This document shows, in pieces, positions 1 through 7,418 of a stretch of DNA of 64,000 bases. How positions within the stretch are numbered: the first letter of the stretch is position 1; each line of letters begins with the position of its first letter. Location: the NCBI RefSeq assembly GCF_000949385.2, contig NZ_JYKO02000001.1:3150648-3214647 (forward strand), in the 5' to 3' direction. Source of the DNA: Pseudomonas sp. LFM046. GTDB taxonomy: Bacteria; Pseudomonadota; Gammaproteobacteria; Pseudomonadales; Pseudomonadaceae. Position numbers and translations under genes: made by a program. The notes beneath the pieces were generated by a model. The model was given only the letters and a program-made list of their open reading frames with translations, made no database searches and had not been told where the DNA came from.

Positions 1-673
1 AGTTGCTCAGCACGGTGCCGTCGCCGAGCAGGCGGCGGTAGGGAATCCGCTCGACGCTCATACTGGCGCCAGGCAGCGCTTGCGCGTTGTCCAGCTGGCC
101 TTCCCGCCCCAGGTGGAACCAGGCGACGCACCAGACCAGACCGACTGCGGCCAGCACCGCGAAATTCGCCCGCCAACCGTAGTGCAGGCTGATCAGCGGA
201 ATCAGCACCCCGGCCAGCAGCAGGCCCATGGCGCTGCCGGAATGCAGCAGGGCCACCGGCATGCTGCGCTTGTCGTCGGGAAACCACTTGTACAGGGCAT
301 GGGTGGCAACCGGCGAAGCCGGGCCCTCCCCGACGCCGAGCAACACTCGGCAGGCGATGATTGCCCATAACGAAGTGGTGAACAGCATCGGCAGCTGAAC
401 CACTGCCCAGAACGCGCCCATGCCCAGCAGCAGGATGCGGGCGGGATGGCGGTTGGCAAGGAAGCCACCGGCGACCGCGGCCATGGAGAACAGCCAATGC
501 AGGCTGCCGCCGATCAGGCCGAACTGCGCCGGTGTCAGCGCCAACTCCTTCATCATCGGAACCGCGACCAGGCCGATGACCACCTTGTCGAGGAAGTTGA
601 CCAACATCATCACCGCCAACAGGGCGGCGATTGTCCAGGCAGCCCTGGGGTTGTAGGCAGTTTCGCTGCGCAT
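1..673 (-). CDS. MFS transporter, C-terminal part beyond window edge
   Basis: This is the first 224 or so residues of a major facilitator superfamily permease; the gene runs off the left edge, so its 3' end is missing. Translation from the ATG at 673 gives hydrophobic segments typical of the N-terminal six-helix half. The first helix carries the motif NFLDKVVIG, resembling the acidic-basic signature in helix 1 of the anion:cation symporter branch that takes up organic acids, and later comes GVGEGPASP, a common helix 4 motif. It lies 77 bp downstream of an acyl-CoA dehydrogenase on the same strand, with an acyl-CoA ligase further upstream, so uptake of the acid activated by that ligase is a reasonable inference. 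The substrate cannot be read from sequence. Confidence 0.85.
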   Translation of the reverse strand, partial: MRSETAYNPRAAWTIAALLAVMMLVNFLDKVVIGLVAVPMMKELALTPAQFGLIGGSLHWLFSMAAVAGGFLANRHPARILLLGMGAFWAVVQLPMLFTTSLWAIIACRVLLGVGEGPASPVATHALYKWFPDDKRSMPVALLHSGSAMGLLLAGVLIPLISLHYGWRANFAVLAAVGLVWCVAWFHLGREGQLDNAQALPGASMSVERIPYRRLLGDGTVLSN

Positions 674-750
674 CTGAAATCCCTGCTTGTTGTTATCAGC
701 GACAGGAGCACGAAAACGTGGCCGCCCAGGAATCTGGGCGGCCGAAGGGG

Positions 751-1914
751 CTAGCCCGGCATCAGGAGGCCCTTGGCGATGGTGTTGCGCTGGATCTCGC
801 TGGTACCGGTCAGGACGCGCATCATCCGGGTGGCGCGGAACAGCCATTCCACCGGGTTGCCGCGAATCAGCCCGGCGCCGCCGTGTACCTGCACCGCGCG
901 GTCGACGATACGGAAGGCCGCCTCCGAGGCGAACAGCTTGCACATTGGCGCCTGGACCTTGATATCGCCACCGGCGTCGTTCAGTGCGGCCGTGGCGAAC
1001 ATCATGCTGCGCGCGGCATGCAACTCGGTGGCCATGTCAGCGATCATGTGGTTGACCGCCTGGAACATGGCAATGGGCTTGCCGAACTGGACGCGGGTAC
1101 GGGCGTAATCGATCGACAGGTTCAGCGCCAGGCCGGCCATGCCGAGCATGGTCGGGCAATGCAGCAGGCGGTTGAGGGTGATACGCCCCATCGCCAGCTT
1201 GAACCCCGCCCCCTCCTCGCCGAGCAGGTTCTGGGCCGGGACCCGGACGTTATCCAGCAGGATGTTGCCGTGGCTACCCGCCCCGGACATCACCTGGTAG
1301 TCCGACTCGACTCGCACCCCCGATGACTTGAGGTCGACGAAGAAGGCCGAGATGCCTGCTGCCCCACTCCCCGGCCCTGTGACCGCCAGCAGCACGGCGA
1401 AGTCCGCGTAGGGGGCACCGGAGATATAGCGCTTGGCGCCATCGAGCACGTAGAAGTCACCGTCGCGCCGCGCGCTGGTCTTGATCGCCGAAGCATCGGA
1501 ACCGGCCTCCGCTTCAGTGAGGGCGAAGCACACCGCCTTCTCCGCCCGGCACACCGGCTGCAGGAACTTCTCCACCTGGACGCCACTGGCGACGCGGAAC
1601 AGGTGACCTATGCGCGGCGGGCCGCTCAACTCGCCGAGCACGTGCGGGGCAAGCATCGAGCCGGTGAGAATGGCGGACTCCTTCACCGCGCACAGGTCGA
1701 CGACGTTCAGCCCCGCGCCACCCAGGTCTTCAGGCAGCATCACGTTGTAGAAACCCAGTTCGCAGGAACGCTTCCAGACGTCCCTGAGGATTTCCCTCGG
1801 ATGTGCCTCGCCCCATTCGAGGTTTTCCTGCTTCTCCAGCGGGATGATTTCGTCGCGGATGAAGGCGCCGAGACCGGCGATGATGTCTTTGGCTTTTTCG
1901 CTTGGTTCGATCAT
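751..1914 (-). CDS. acyl-CoA dehydrogenase family protein (atypical active site)
   Basis: This is a flavoprotein of the acyl-CoA dehydrogenase fold, 387 residues, close to the usual 380-400. It shows the FAD/substrate segment FALTEAEAGSDAS, the middle-domain stretch RVPAQNLLGEEGAGF, and the C-terminal helices with [11 protein letters not shown] and VQVHGGAGLIRGNP. Where medium-chain enzymes have the catalytic glutamate in an EGT motif, this protein reads LTGTSEIQR, so the position is Thr. The alternative glutamate position of isovaleryl-CoA type enzymes, before RL in the G helix, appears to be Asn (TLNRLL). It may use another base or act on an unusual acyl-CoA. It is followed by the MFS gene and preceded by an acyl-CoA ligase with a 22 bp gap, forming a likely operon. 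Confidence 0.85.
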   Translation of the reverse strand: MIEPSEKAKDIIAGLGAFIRDEIIPLEKQENLEWGEAHPREILRDVWKRSCELGFYNVMLPEDLGGAGLNVVDLCAVKESAILTGSMLAPHVLGELSGPPRIGHLFRVASGVQVEKFLQPVCRAEKAVCFALTEAEAGSDASAIKTSARRDGDFYVLDGAKRYISGAPYADFAVLLAVTGPGSGAAGISAFFVDLKSSGVRVESDYQVMSGAGSHGNILLDNVRVPAQNLLGEEGAGFKLAMGRITLNRLLHCPTMLGMAGLALNLSIDYARTRVQFGKPIAMFQAVNHMIADMATELHAARSMMFATAALNDAGGDIKVQAPMCKLFASEAAFRIVDRAVQVHGGAGLIRGNPVEWLFRATRMMRVLTGTSEIQRNTIAKGLLMPG

Positions 1915-1936
1915 TTCAGTTCAACTCTCCGCGGCT

Positions 1937-3484
1937 TCAAATCTTGCGATCGCTGTCTTTCCAATAGGCGTTTCGAACCAGGCGGCGCACGACCTTGCCG
2001 TTAGGGTTCTTCGGCAGCTCATCGACGAAATCGACGCTGCGGGGCTTCTTGAAGCCGGCCAGGTGCCGGCCGCAATGCTCGATGACCTCGGCCTCGTCGA
2101 GAGACTGGCCGGGCTTGATCACCACCACCGCCTTGATCGCCTCGCCCCACTGCTCGTCGGGCACGCCAACCACCGCCGCCTCGAAGACCTGCGGCAGGCT
2201 GTAGAGCACTTGTTCAACCTCGGAGGGATACACGTTGAATCCGCCGGAAATGATCATTTCCTTCTTGCGATCAACGATGAAGACGTAACCGTGCTCGTCG
2301 ACCGTGGCGAGGTCGCCGGTCAGGTAGTAGCCGTCCCGCATGACTTCGGCGGTGAGTTCGGGGGCCTGCCAGTAGCCCTTCATGATGTCCGGACCCTTCA
2401 CCACGATCTCGCCGATTTCGCCGGGCCCCACATCCTCGAACTGCTCGTTGACCACCCTCAGGTCAGTCTCGAAGTAGCAGCGCCCGCAAGACGCCAGGCG
2501 CTGGTAGTTGCCGTCCTCCACCAGATGGTCCTGCTCGGTGAGGATGGTCACCAGCGAGCAGGTCTCGCCCGCGCCATAGCCTTGGGCCAGGATCGGCCCG
2601 AACACCTCGATGGCGCGCTTGACCAGCGCCGGCGCCATGGGTGCGGCGCCGTACATCACCAGGCTCAGGCTGCTCAGGTCGTAGCGCTCGACCCCGGGGA
2701 GGTTGACGAGCCGGTTGATCATCGCCGGCACCAGGAACAGGCGAGTGACCCGTTCGCGCTGGATGGTTTCCAGCAGGGCCTGGTCGTCGTAGCGCTCGAT
2801 CAGCAGGTTGCAGGCCCCCGCCACCAGCAGCGGCATGATCTGCATGCCGCTGGCATGGGTGATGGGGCCGACGTGGGCCATGACGTCGCCCGGCCCGGCG
2901 CGGCGCGTCGGACTCGCAATGCTCTTGCGGACCAGTGCCTTGCGGTTGCCGAAGGTGAGCATGGCGGCCTTGAGCACACCGGAGCTGCCGGAGGTGTAAT
3001 GCAGCACGGCCAACTGGTCATCATCGGGGTCGCAATTGACAGGCGTCTCATCGCCCAGCGCCAGCACCTTCCCGTAGGTAATGTCACCACCCTCCTCGGC
3101 CAGCGCGATCACCCACTTCAGATGAGGCAACGCCTGGCGGTTCTGCATCAGCGCGGTAGCGAATACCGGGCCGGTAATAACGGCCTCGCTGCGCGAATCG
3201 TTCAATACCTGGACAATTTCGTCTGGAGACAGGCGAGCATTGATCGGAACTTTGACCATCGCATTCTTGTAAAACGCAACTTCCGCTTCGACCAACTCCA
3301 CCCGATTGAACGCCAATATCGCGACATGCGCCCCCTGGGGCAGGCCAAGTTTCAATAAGCCAGACGACAAGCGATTGGTTCTTTTTTCAAGCTCCGCATA
3401 AGTCACACGCTGCCTTGAATCAACGACAGCTTCCTGATCAGGCCAATACAGCGCACTTCGGCTTAATAATTTCCCGAGGTTCAA
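1937..3484 (-). CDS. AMP-dependent acyl-CoA synthetase/ligase
   Basis: This ANL-superfamily enzyme activates a carboxylic acid to its CoA thioester through an acyl-adenylate. It is 515 residues long and carries the P-loop TSGSSGVLK, the adenine-binding YGAGETCS, the hinge region TGDLATVDEHGYVFIVDRKK, the GFNVYPSEVE motif and the C-terminal catalytic lysine in NPNGKVVRR. The start is TTG: an in-frame TAA lies just upstream and no ATG occurs in the first 75 codons, so this is the only start keeping a complete N-terminus. It is probably the first gene of an operon with the acyl-CoA dehydrogenase and MFS permease downstream. The first 200 bp are visibly less GC-rich than the rest. Long-chain, aromatic or terpenoid acid substrates are all possible. 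Confidence 0.85.
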   Translation of the reverse strand: MNLGKLLSRSALYWPDQEAVVDSRQRVTYAELEKRTNRLSSGLLKLGLPQGAHVAILAFNRVELVEAEVAFYKNAMVKVPINARLSPDEIVQVLNDSRSEAVITGPVFATALMQNRQALPHLKWVIALAEEGGDITYGKVLALGDETPVNCDPDDDQLAVLHYTSGSSGVLKAAMLTFGNRKALVRKSIASPTRRAGPGDVMAHVGPITHASGMQIMPLLVAGACNLLIERYDDQALLETIQRERVTRLFLVPAMINRLVNLPGVERYDLSSLSLVMYGAAPMAPALVKRAIEVFGPILAQGYGAGETCSLVTILTEQDHLVEDGNYQRLASCGRCYFETDLRVVNEQFEDVGPGEIGEIVVKGPDIMKGYWQAPELTAEVMRDGYYLTGDLATVDEHGYVFIVDRKKEMIISGGFNVYPSEVEQVLYSLPQVFEAAVVGVPDEQWGEAIKAVVVIKPGQSLDEAEVIEHCGRHLAGFKKPRSVDFVDELPKNPNGKVVRRLVRNAYWKDSDRKI

Positions 3485-4001
3485 TTGTTATTCTCTGATT
3501 AAGTAGGACGGTGTTTTAAATCCTACAAGTGCGCTTCGAACGTGCGCTAATACAACAACCTGATGCGTTCCATGCCGGAATTGAATACCCCACAGGAACC
3601 CGGACGCTGGGAACGGAAACACCGATGCTGGCCCGCGTGACTGCCTTGTTCGACCGCATGCGGGAAATGCCGAAGATGAAGCGCGCTCCTCCGCTGGCTG
3701 AGGTGGAGCGAAGGCACCCACGGTCACTGACGGATGGGGTGACCTGTAGTCATGCAGGAATGGGTCGCGTCTATCGAGCCGATAAATCGAATAAATCGAT
3801 TATGCGAGTTCTGCGGACACACCATTGATACACACGAATACACGCCAGAAACAAAGCGCTATCTCTTTGTTTTTATTGTATTTAACCAACTATTATTGGC
3901 ATCGATGGCAACCATCACTCAGGATCACTTCTTCATCGAAATCACATCCGTAACATGGGCCCCGTAGACGAATTTCACCCCCCTCACCGAGGTGCCCGAA
4001 A
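3485..4001. other. 517 bp intergenic region, no convincing gene
   Basis: The stretch separates the minus-strand acyl-CoA ligase from the plus-strand repeat-protein gene, so it must hold both promoters. The half nearer the repeat gene (about 3780-3960) is AT-rich compared with its surroundings, as expected for promoter DNA. Short open frames on both strands have no ribosome binding site or recognisable motif and are not called. I cannot assign exact promoter hexamers with confidence. Confidence 0.6.
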
Positions 4002-4463
4002 ATGAAAAAGCAAATCCTTGCCAGCCTGTTCATCGCCAGCCTGTCCGCCACTGCCTTCGCCCTGCCCCAGGGTGCCGTGGTCGCTGAAGGCGGTGCCGAT
4101 CGCACCCAGAGCGTCCGTGTAGCTGAAGGTGGTTCCGACCGTACCAAGGGCTTCGATGTCGCTGAAAACGGTTCCGACCGCACCAACGCCTTCCGCGTCG
4201 CCGAAGGTGGCTCCGACCGCACCAAGGGCTTCGATGTGGCTGAGAACGGTTCCGACCGTACCAATGCCTTCCGCGTTGCCGAAGGTGGCTCTGATCGCAC
4301 CAAGGGCTTCGACGTCGCTGAAAACGGTTCCGACCGCACCAATGCTTTCCGTGTCGCCGAAAGTGGCTCTGATCGCACCAAGGGCTTCGGTTCCGACCGC
4401 ACCAATGCCTTCCGCGTTGCCGAAGGCGGTTCCGACCGCAGCGGTGCCAACCGCATCAGCTGA
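4002..4463 (+). CDS. secreted tandem-repeat protein, function unknown
   Basis: I do not recognise a family. The 153-residue product starts with a clear Sec signal peptide (two lysines, hydrophobic core, cleavage likely after Ala-Phe-Ala at residue 20). Almost everything after it is ten copies of a 13-residue unit, starting at residue 27. Two alternating versions occur, VAEGGSDRTKGFD and VAENGSDRTNAFR, so the larger repeat is 26 residues (78 bp). Units 8 and 9 are shortened: five residues (DVAEN) are missing at residue 129/130. There are no cysteines or aromatic clusters, and each unit repeats the GSDRT core. A terminator follows, so it is probably monocistronic. The repeat DNA is nearly identical, suggesting recent expansion or slippage. 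A periplasmic or extracellular role is inferred only from the signal peptide. Confidence 0.8.
   Translation: MKKQILASLFIASLSATAFALPQGAVVAEGGADRTQSVRVAEGGSDRTKGFDVAENGSDRTNAFRVAEGGSDRTKGFDVAENGSDRTNAFRVAEGGSDRTKGFDVAENGSDRTNAFRVAESGSDRTKGFGSDRTNAFRVAEGGSDRSGANRIS
4027..4440 (+). repeat. 39/78 bp tandem coding repeat
   Basis: Imperfect tandem repeats of 39 bp, arranged as 78 bp pairs, make up most of the secreted-protein gene at 4002-4463. The third and later pairs differ by only a few silent changes. One pair carries an in-frame 15 bp deletion near 4389. Such arrays are prone to copy-number change. Confidence 0.75.
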
Positions 4464-4519
4464 TCCCGGAGCCGTTCAGAGGCAGGCAATCACGATGTAT
4501 GCAAACCCTCGAAAGGCAG

Positions 4520-4551
4520 AAGGCGCCACTTGTGGCGCCTTCAGTCTTTTT
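4520..4551 (+). terminator. intrinsic terminator after the repeat-protein gene
   Basis: A perfect 10 bp stem, AAGGCGCCAC at 4520-4529 and GTGGCGCCTT at 4532-4541, is followed by CAGTC and a run of five T. It lies 57 bp after the stop codon of the repeat protein. The stem could also act for the convergent CobW gene on the other strand, but the T-run is on the plus side. Confidence 0.85.
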
Positions 4552-4590
4552 GGGGGACAGGAAAAGTGGGCGGACTGGGCGCGGCTTTTC

Positions 4591-5580
4591 CTACAGGCCG
4601 TCGGTGCCCTCGATCACGCACCCCGCAAACAAGGTCTTCATCCCCTCCGGATCAATGGACCCACGCCTGCCGATGAAAATCAGCTGCGTATAGGGCTCGC
4701 TACCCTCCCACCCCGGTTCCGGCTTGATCTCATTGCGGCTGCCCACCAAGTGGAGAATGCAGCGCTTGCCCGGCGCTTCGGCGATCTGGCACACGCCCTT
4801 GGCGCGATAGATATCGGTGGGCAACGCGGACAATGCCCGGCGCAGGCCCTTGAGGGATAACGGACGATCGCTGGAAAAACTCCAGGTATCGAAGATCGCC
4901 GCGTGGTCTTCTTCCCGTGCCGTGGTCAGCACCGGAGCCTGCACAGCGGCAGCCGGGCGGAAACTCCAGCCACCCTTGAACCGCCCGACGCCCAGCACCA
5001 GTTCCAGCGGCACCTCACCGTACTCGCACTCCAGCAACCGGGCGTTGGGGTAGAGCCAGCGCGCCTTGAGCGCATCAAGCTGCTCACGGCTGACCCGGTC
5101 CACCTTGTTCAGGACGATGATGTCGGCCACATCCAGCTGTTCCATGGCCAGCTGCGCCATTTCCCCTTCCAGCGTTTCGAACTGCTCGGCGTCCACTACC
5201 GTCAGGATGCTGTCGATGGCCAGCGCCTCACGGAACTGCGGGTAGCGAAGGGTATTGGCGATCTTGCCCGGATTGGACACGCCACTGGCCTCGATCACGA
5301 TGTACTCGGGGCGGTTCTGGCGGTCGTCCAGCAGGCGCCCCAACTGCTCGATCAGGTCGCTCTCCACGGTGCAGCAGATGCAGCCGTTGGCCAGGCTGAC
5401 GGTGGTCTGCGTCTGGCTGACGATCAGCTGACTGTCGATGTTGATGGCACCGAAGTCGTTGACCATCACCGCCATGCGCAGGCCGTGATCACTGTTGAGG
5501 ATGCGGTTCAGCAAGGTGGTCTTGCCGGCGCCGAGGAAGCCGGACACCAGTGTCACCGGAATGGGGACCTGTCTGCTCAT
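4591..5580 (-). CDS. CobW/YjiA-family GTPase, putative metallochaperone
   Basis: This is a G3E P-loop GTPase of the COG0523 group, 329 residues, whose members deliver or insert metals such as zinc or cobalt. It shows the Walker A motif GFLGAGKT at residues 14-21, the metal-binding GCICC motif at 66-70, the G4 motif NKVD, and a CobW C-terminal domain. The start at 5580 follows an AGGCAGGACC ribosome binding site; the frame stays open upstream but that part is antisense to nothing of its own. It lies only 11 bp after an amidohydrolase on the same strand, a metal-dependent family, so the amidohydrolase may be its client (inference). No Zur-type box is evident near it; it seems to be transcribed with the upstream genes. 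Confidence 0.85.
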   Translation of the reverse strand: MSRQVPIPVTLVSGFLGAGKTTLLNRILNSDHGLRMAVMVNDFGAINIDSQLIVSQTQTTVSLANGCICCTVESDLIEQLGRLLDDRQNRPEYIVIEASGVSNPGKIANTLRYPQFREALAIDSILTVVDAEQFETLEGEMAQLAMEQLDVADIIVLNKVDRVSREQLDALKARWLYPNARLLECEYGEVPLELVLGVGRFKGGWSFRPAAAVQAPVLTTAREEDHAAIFDTWSFSSDRPLSLKGLRRALSALPTDIYRAKGVCQIAEAPGKRCILHLVGSRNEIKPEPGWEGSEPYTQLIFIGRRGSIDPEGMKTLFAGCVIEGTDGL

Positions 5581-5591
5581 GGTCCTGCCTC

Positions 5592-7331
5592 TTAGAGGAT
5601 GTCCGGCAGTTCGCCGCGCCAGGTAGCGGCGTAGGTCGTATCGTCGAACTCGCCATGGCGGTCCCAGGTCACTTCGCCTTCCAGCAGGGTCAGCTGCACC
5701 TGGGTGTTGTGGATGTTGCCCTTGGGCGCCACCTCGAACAGGTTGCGGTCCAGCACGATGAGGTCGGCGGACTTGCCCACTTCGATGGAACCGGCCTTGT
5801 CCTCGATGCCCATGCACCAGGCGCCGTTGAGCGTCATCACGCGGATGGCCTGTTCCAGGCTGATGGGATTGCCGTAGAAGCGGCCCTCCTCCTCGCCGTA
5901 GGGGTTCTCGCGGGTGACCATGGCCTCGAAGCCGATCCAGGGGTTGATGCTGGACACTGGCCAGTCGGTGCCCATCACCGCCACGCCGCCGTGTTCCAGT
6001 ACGCCCTTGAAGTTGTAGGCGCGCTGCATACGGTCCTCGCCGAACACCGCGCGGGCGTAGGCGAAGGAAGACGGGAACCAGCCCACAGGAGAGAACTCGG
6101 CGGTAACGTTCAGCTCGGCGAAGCGCGGCAGGTTGCCGTCCAGCAGCGTGGTGCTGTGGGCGCACTGGTGGCGCACGCCGCTGTAGCCATTGCGCCGGCG
6201 GGCTTCGGCCACGGCGTCGAGGAACAGGTCGGAGGCGCCGTCGCCGGTGCAATGGGCGATCACGCGGATGCCACGGCGGTCCATGTCCACCACCATGTCG
6301 GTGATGTGTTCCGGTGTCAGGTTGAGGTGGCCACGCCAACTGCTGTCTCCCGGCCAGGCGCTGGACAGGTAGGACGAGCGGGACTCATGGGTGCCGTCGA
6401 AATGGAATTTCACCGCGTTGGCATTGAGGCGGGCGCTGCGATAGAAATGCCGCTCGCCGGCCAGCAGCTCCCAGCGGCGCTTCACCGGAAAAATGTCGTC
6501 CTGCCAACTGATGGCCGCTTCCACCCGCACCGACAACTCGCCCACCTGATCGATGGACTTCAGCGCATTCAGGCGATGCTCGCAGACGTGCACGTACTTG
6601 GTGCCCACCACGCCATGGCCGCTCTGGAACCACACGCCTTCGCGATAGGCGCGTTTCAGGGCGTGCTGCGGAGTGGGCGGCATGGCGGCGTGGATCATGG
6701 CGTAGGCGCCGTCTACCAGGATGCCGGTGGGCTCGCCAGTCACGCTGTCGCGCTCGATGTAGCCGTGGCGCGGGTCCAGGGTCTCGGCGTCGATCCCGGC
6801 CAGCTCCAGGGCTTTGGAGTTGACCATCATGCAGCCCCAGGAGCGGTCGAGGATGGCCACCGGGCGATCCGGCAAAACGCTGTCCAGCCAATCGCGGTCC
6901 GGCACCAGGCCGGCCTGCTTGAAGGTGTAGCGGACGAAATACTGGCCGTAGACCCAGCCGTCGCCCGGGTGAGCAGCGGCGTAGTCGAGGATGGCTTGCC
7001 TGACCTGCTCGGGCGTCGGGTCCTCCACCCCCACTTCCAGATAGCCCGCGTAGCCAGGGGCCAGCTTGAGGTCCGGGTGGGTGTGCATATCGTAGAGGCC
7101 GGGCATGACGAAGCGGCCCTTGAGGTCGAGCACCTGGGTGTGGGCACCGATCAGCCCGTCCATATCGCCAGTGGCGCCGACGGCGATGAAACGCCCGCCA
7201 CGGATGGCCACGGCCTCGGCCCAGGAGTTGGCGGCATCCACCGTGTAGATGCGGCCGTTGGTGAGCACCAGGTCGGCGGCGCCGGTCGGACCGGGAACAT
7301 GGCTGGAGCGGTAATCGGTGGAGTGACCCAT
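5592..7331 (-). CDS. YtcJ-like metal-dependent amidohydrolase
   Basis: This 579-residue member of the amidohydrolase superfamily (Amidohydro_3, YtcJ-like) hydrolyses C-N bonds, often amides or formyl groups. It has the N-terminal beta-sandwich start LTNGRIYTVD, the strand-1 metal motif MHTHPD, a later HCTGDGASD, and the C-terminal VGKSADLIVLDRNLF typical of these enzymes. It is about the family's usual length. The gene is between an M20 hydrolase upstream (gap about 87 bp) and the CobW GTPase downstream (11 bp), all on the minus strand, and the three probably form one unit under the LysR regulator at 9158. Substrate unknown; a compound imported by the PotABCD-like transporter is a fair guess. 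Confidence 0.85.
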   Translation of the reverse strand: MGHSTDYRSSHVPGPTGAADLVLTNGRIYTVDAANSWAEAVAIRGGRFIAVGATGDMDGLIGAHTQVLDLKGRFVMPGLYDMHTHPDLKLAPGYAGYLEVGVEDPTPEQVRQAILDYAAAHPGDGWVYGQYFVRYTFKQAGLVPDRDWLDSVLPDRPVAILDRSWGCMMVNSKALELAGIDAETLDPRHGYIERDSVTGEPTGILVDGAYAMIHAAMPPTPQHALKRAYREGVWFQSGHGVVGTKYVHVCEHRLNALKSIDQVGELSVRVEAAISWQDDIFPVKRRWELLAGERHFYRSARLNANAVKFHFDGTHESRSSYLSSAWPGDSSWRGHLNLTPEHITDMVVDMDRRGIRVIAHCTGDGASDLFLDAVAEARRRNGYSGVRHQCAHSTTLLDGNLPRFAELNVTAEFSPVGWFPSSFAYARAVFGEDRMQRAYNFKGVLEHGGVAVMGTDWPVSSINPWIGFEAMVTRENPYGEEEGRFYGNPISLEQAIRVMTLNGAWCMGIEDKAGSIEVGKSADLIVLDRNLFEVAPKGNIHNTQVQLTLLEGEVTWDRHGEFDDTTYAATWRGELPDIL

Positions 7332-7418
7332 GGCAGTGACACCTTGTTTGATGGAACGCGGGCTTCCCGCCCGTGTTGGGAAAGTCGTTCGAGGTAAGTG
7401 GCTGGCGGCGCGCGCGCC

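Noticed and set aside
3529-3828. Plus-strand open frame between the acyl-CoA ligase and the repeat gene
   Set aside because: No ribosome binding site, no motif and unusual composition; the region looks like promoter DNA.
3893-4489. Long open frame on the minus strand through the 13-residue repeat gene
   Set aside because: It is open only because the repeat unit has no stops in that frame. It has no ribosome binding site, and the sense frame has a signal peptide, a clear start and a terminator.
5581-6339. Upstream in-frame extension of the CobW GTPase to 582 residues
   Set aside because: The extension lies over the amidohydrolase gene in another frame, and the GTPase domain begins right after the ATG at 5580 with a ribosome binding site.
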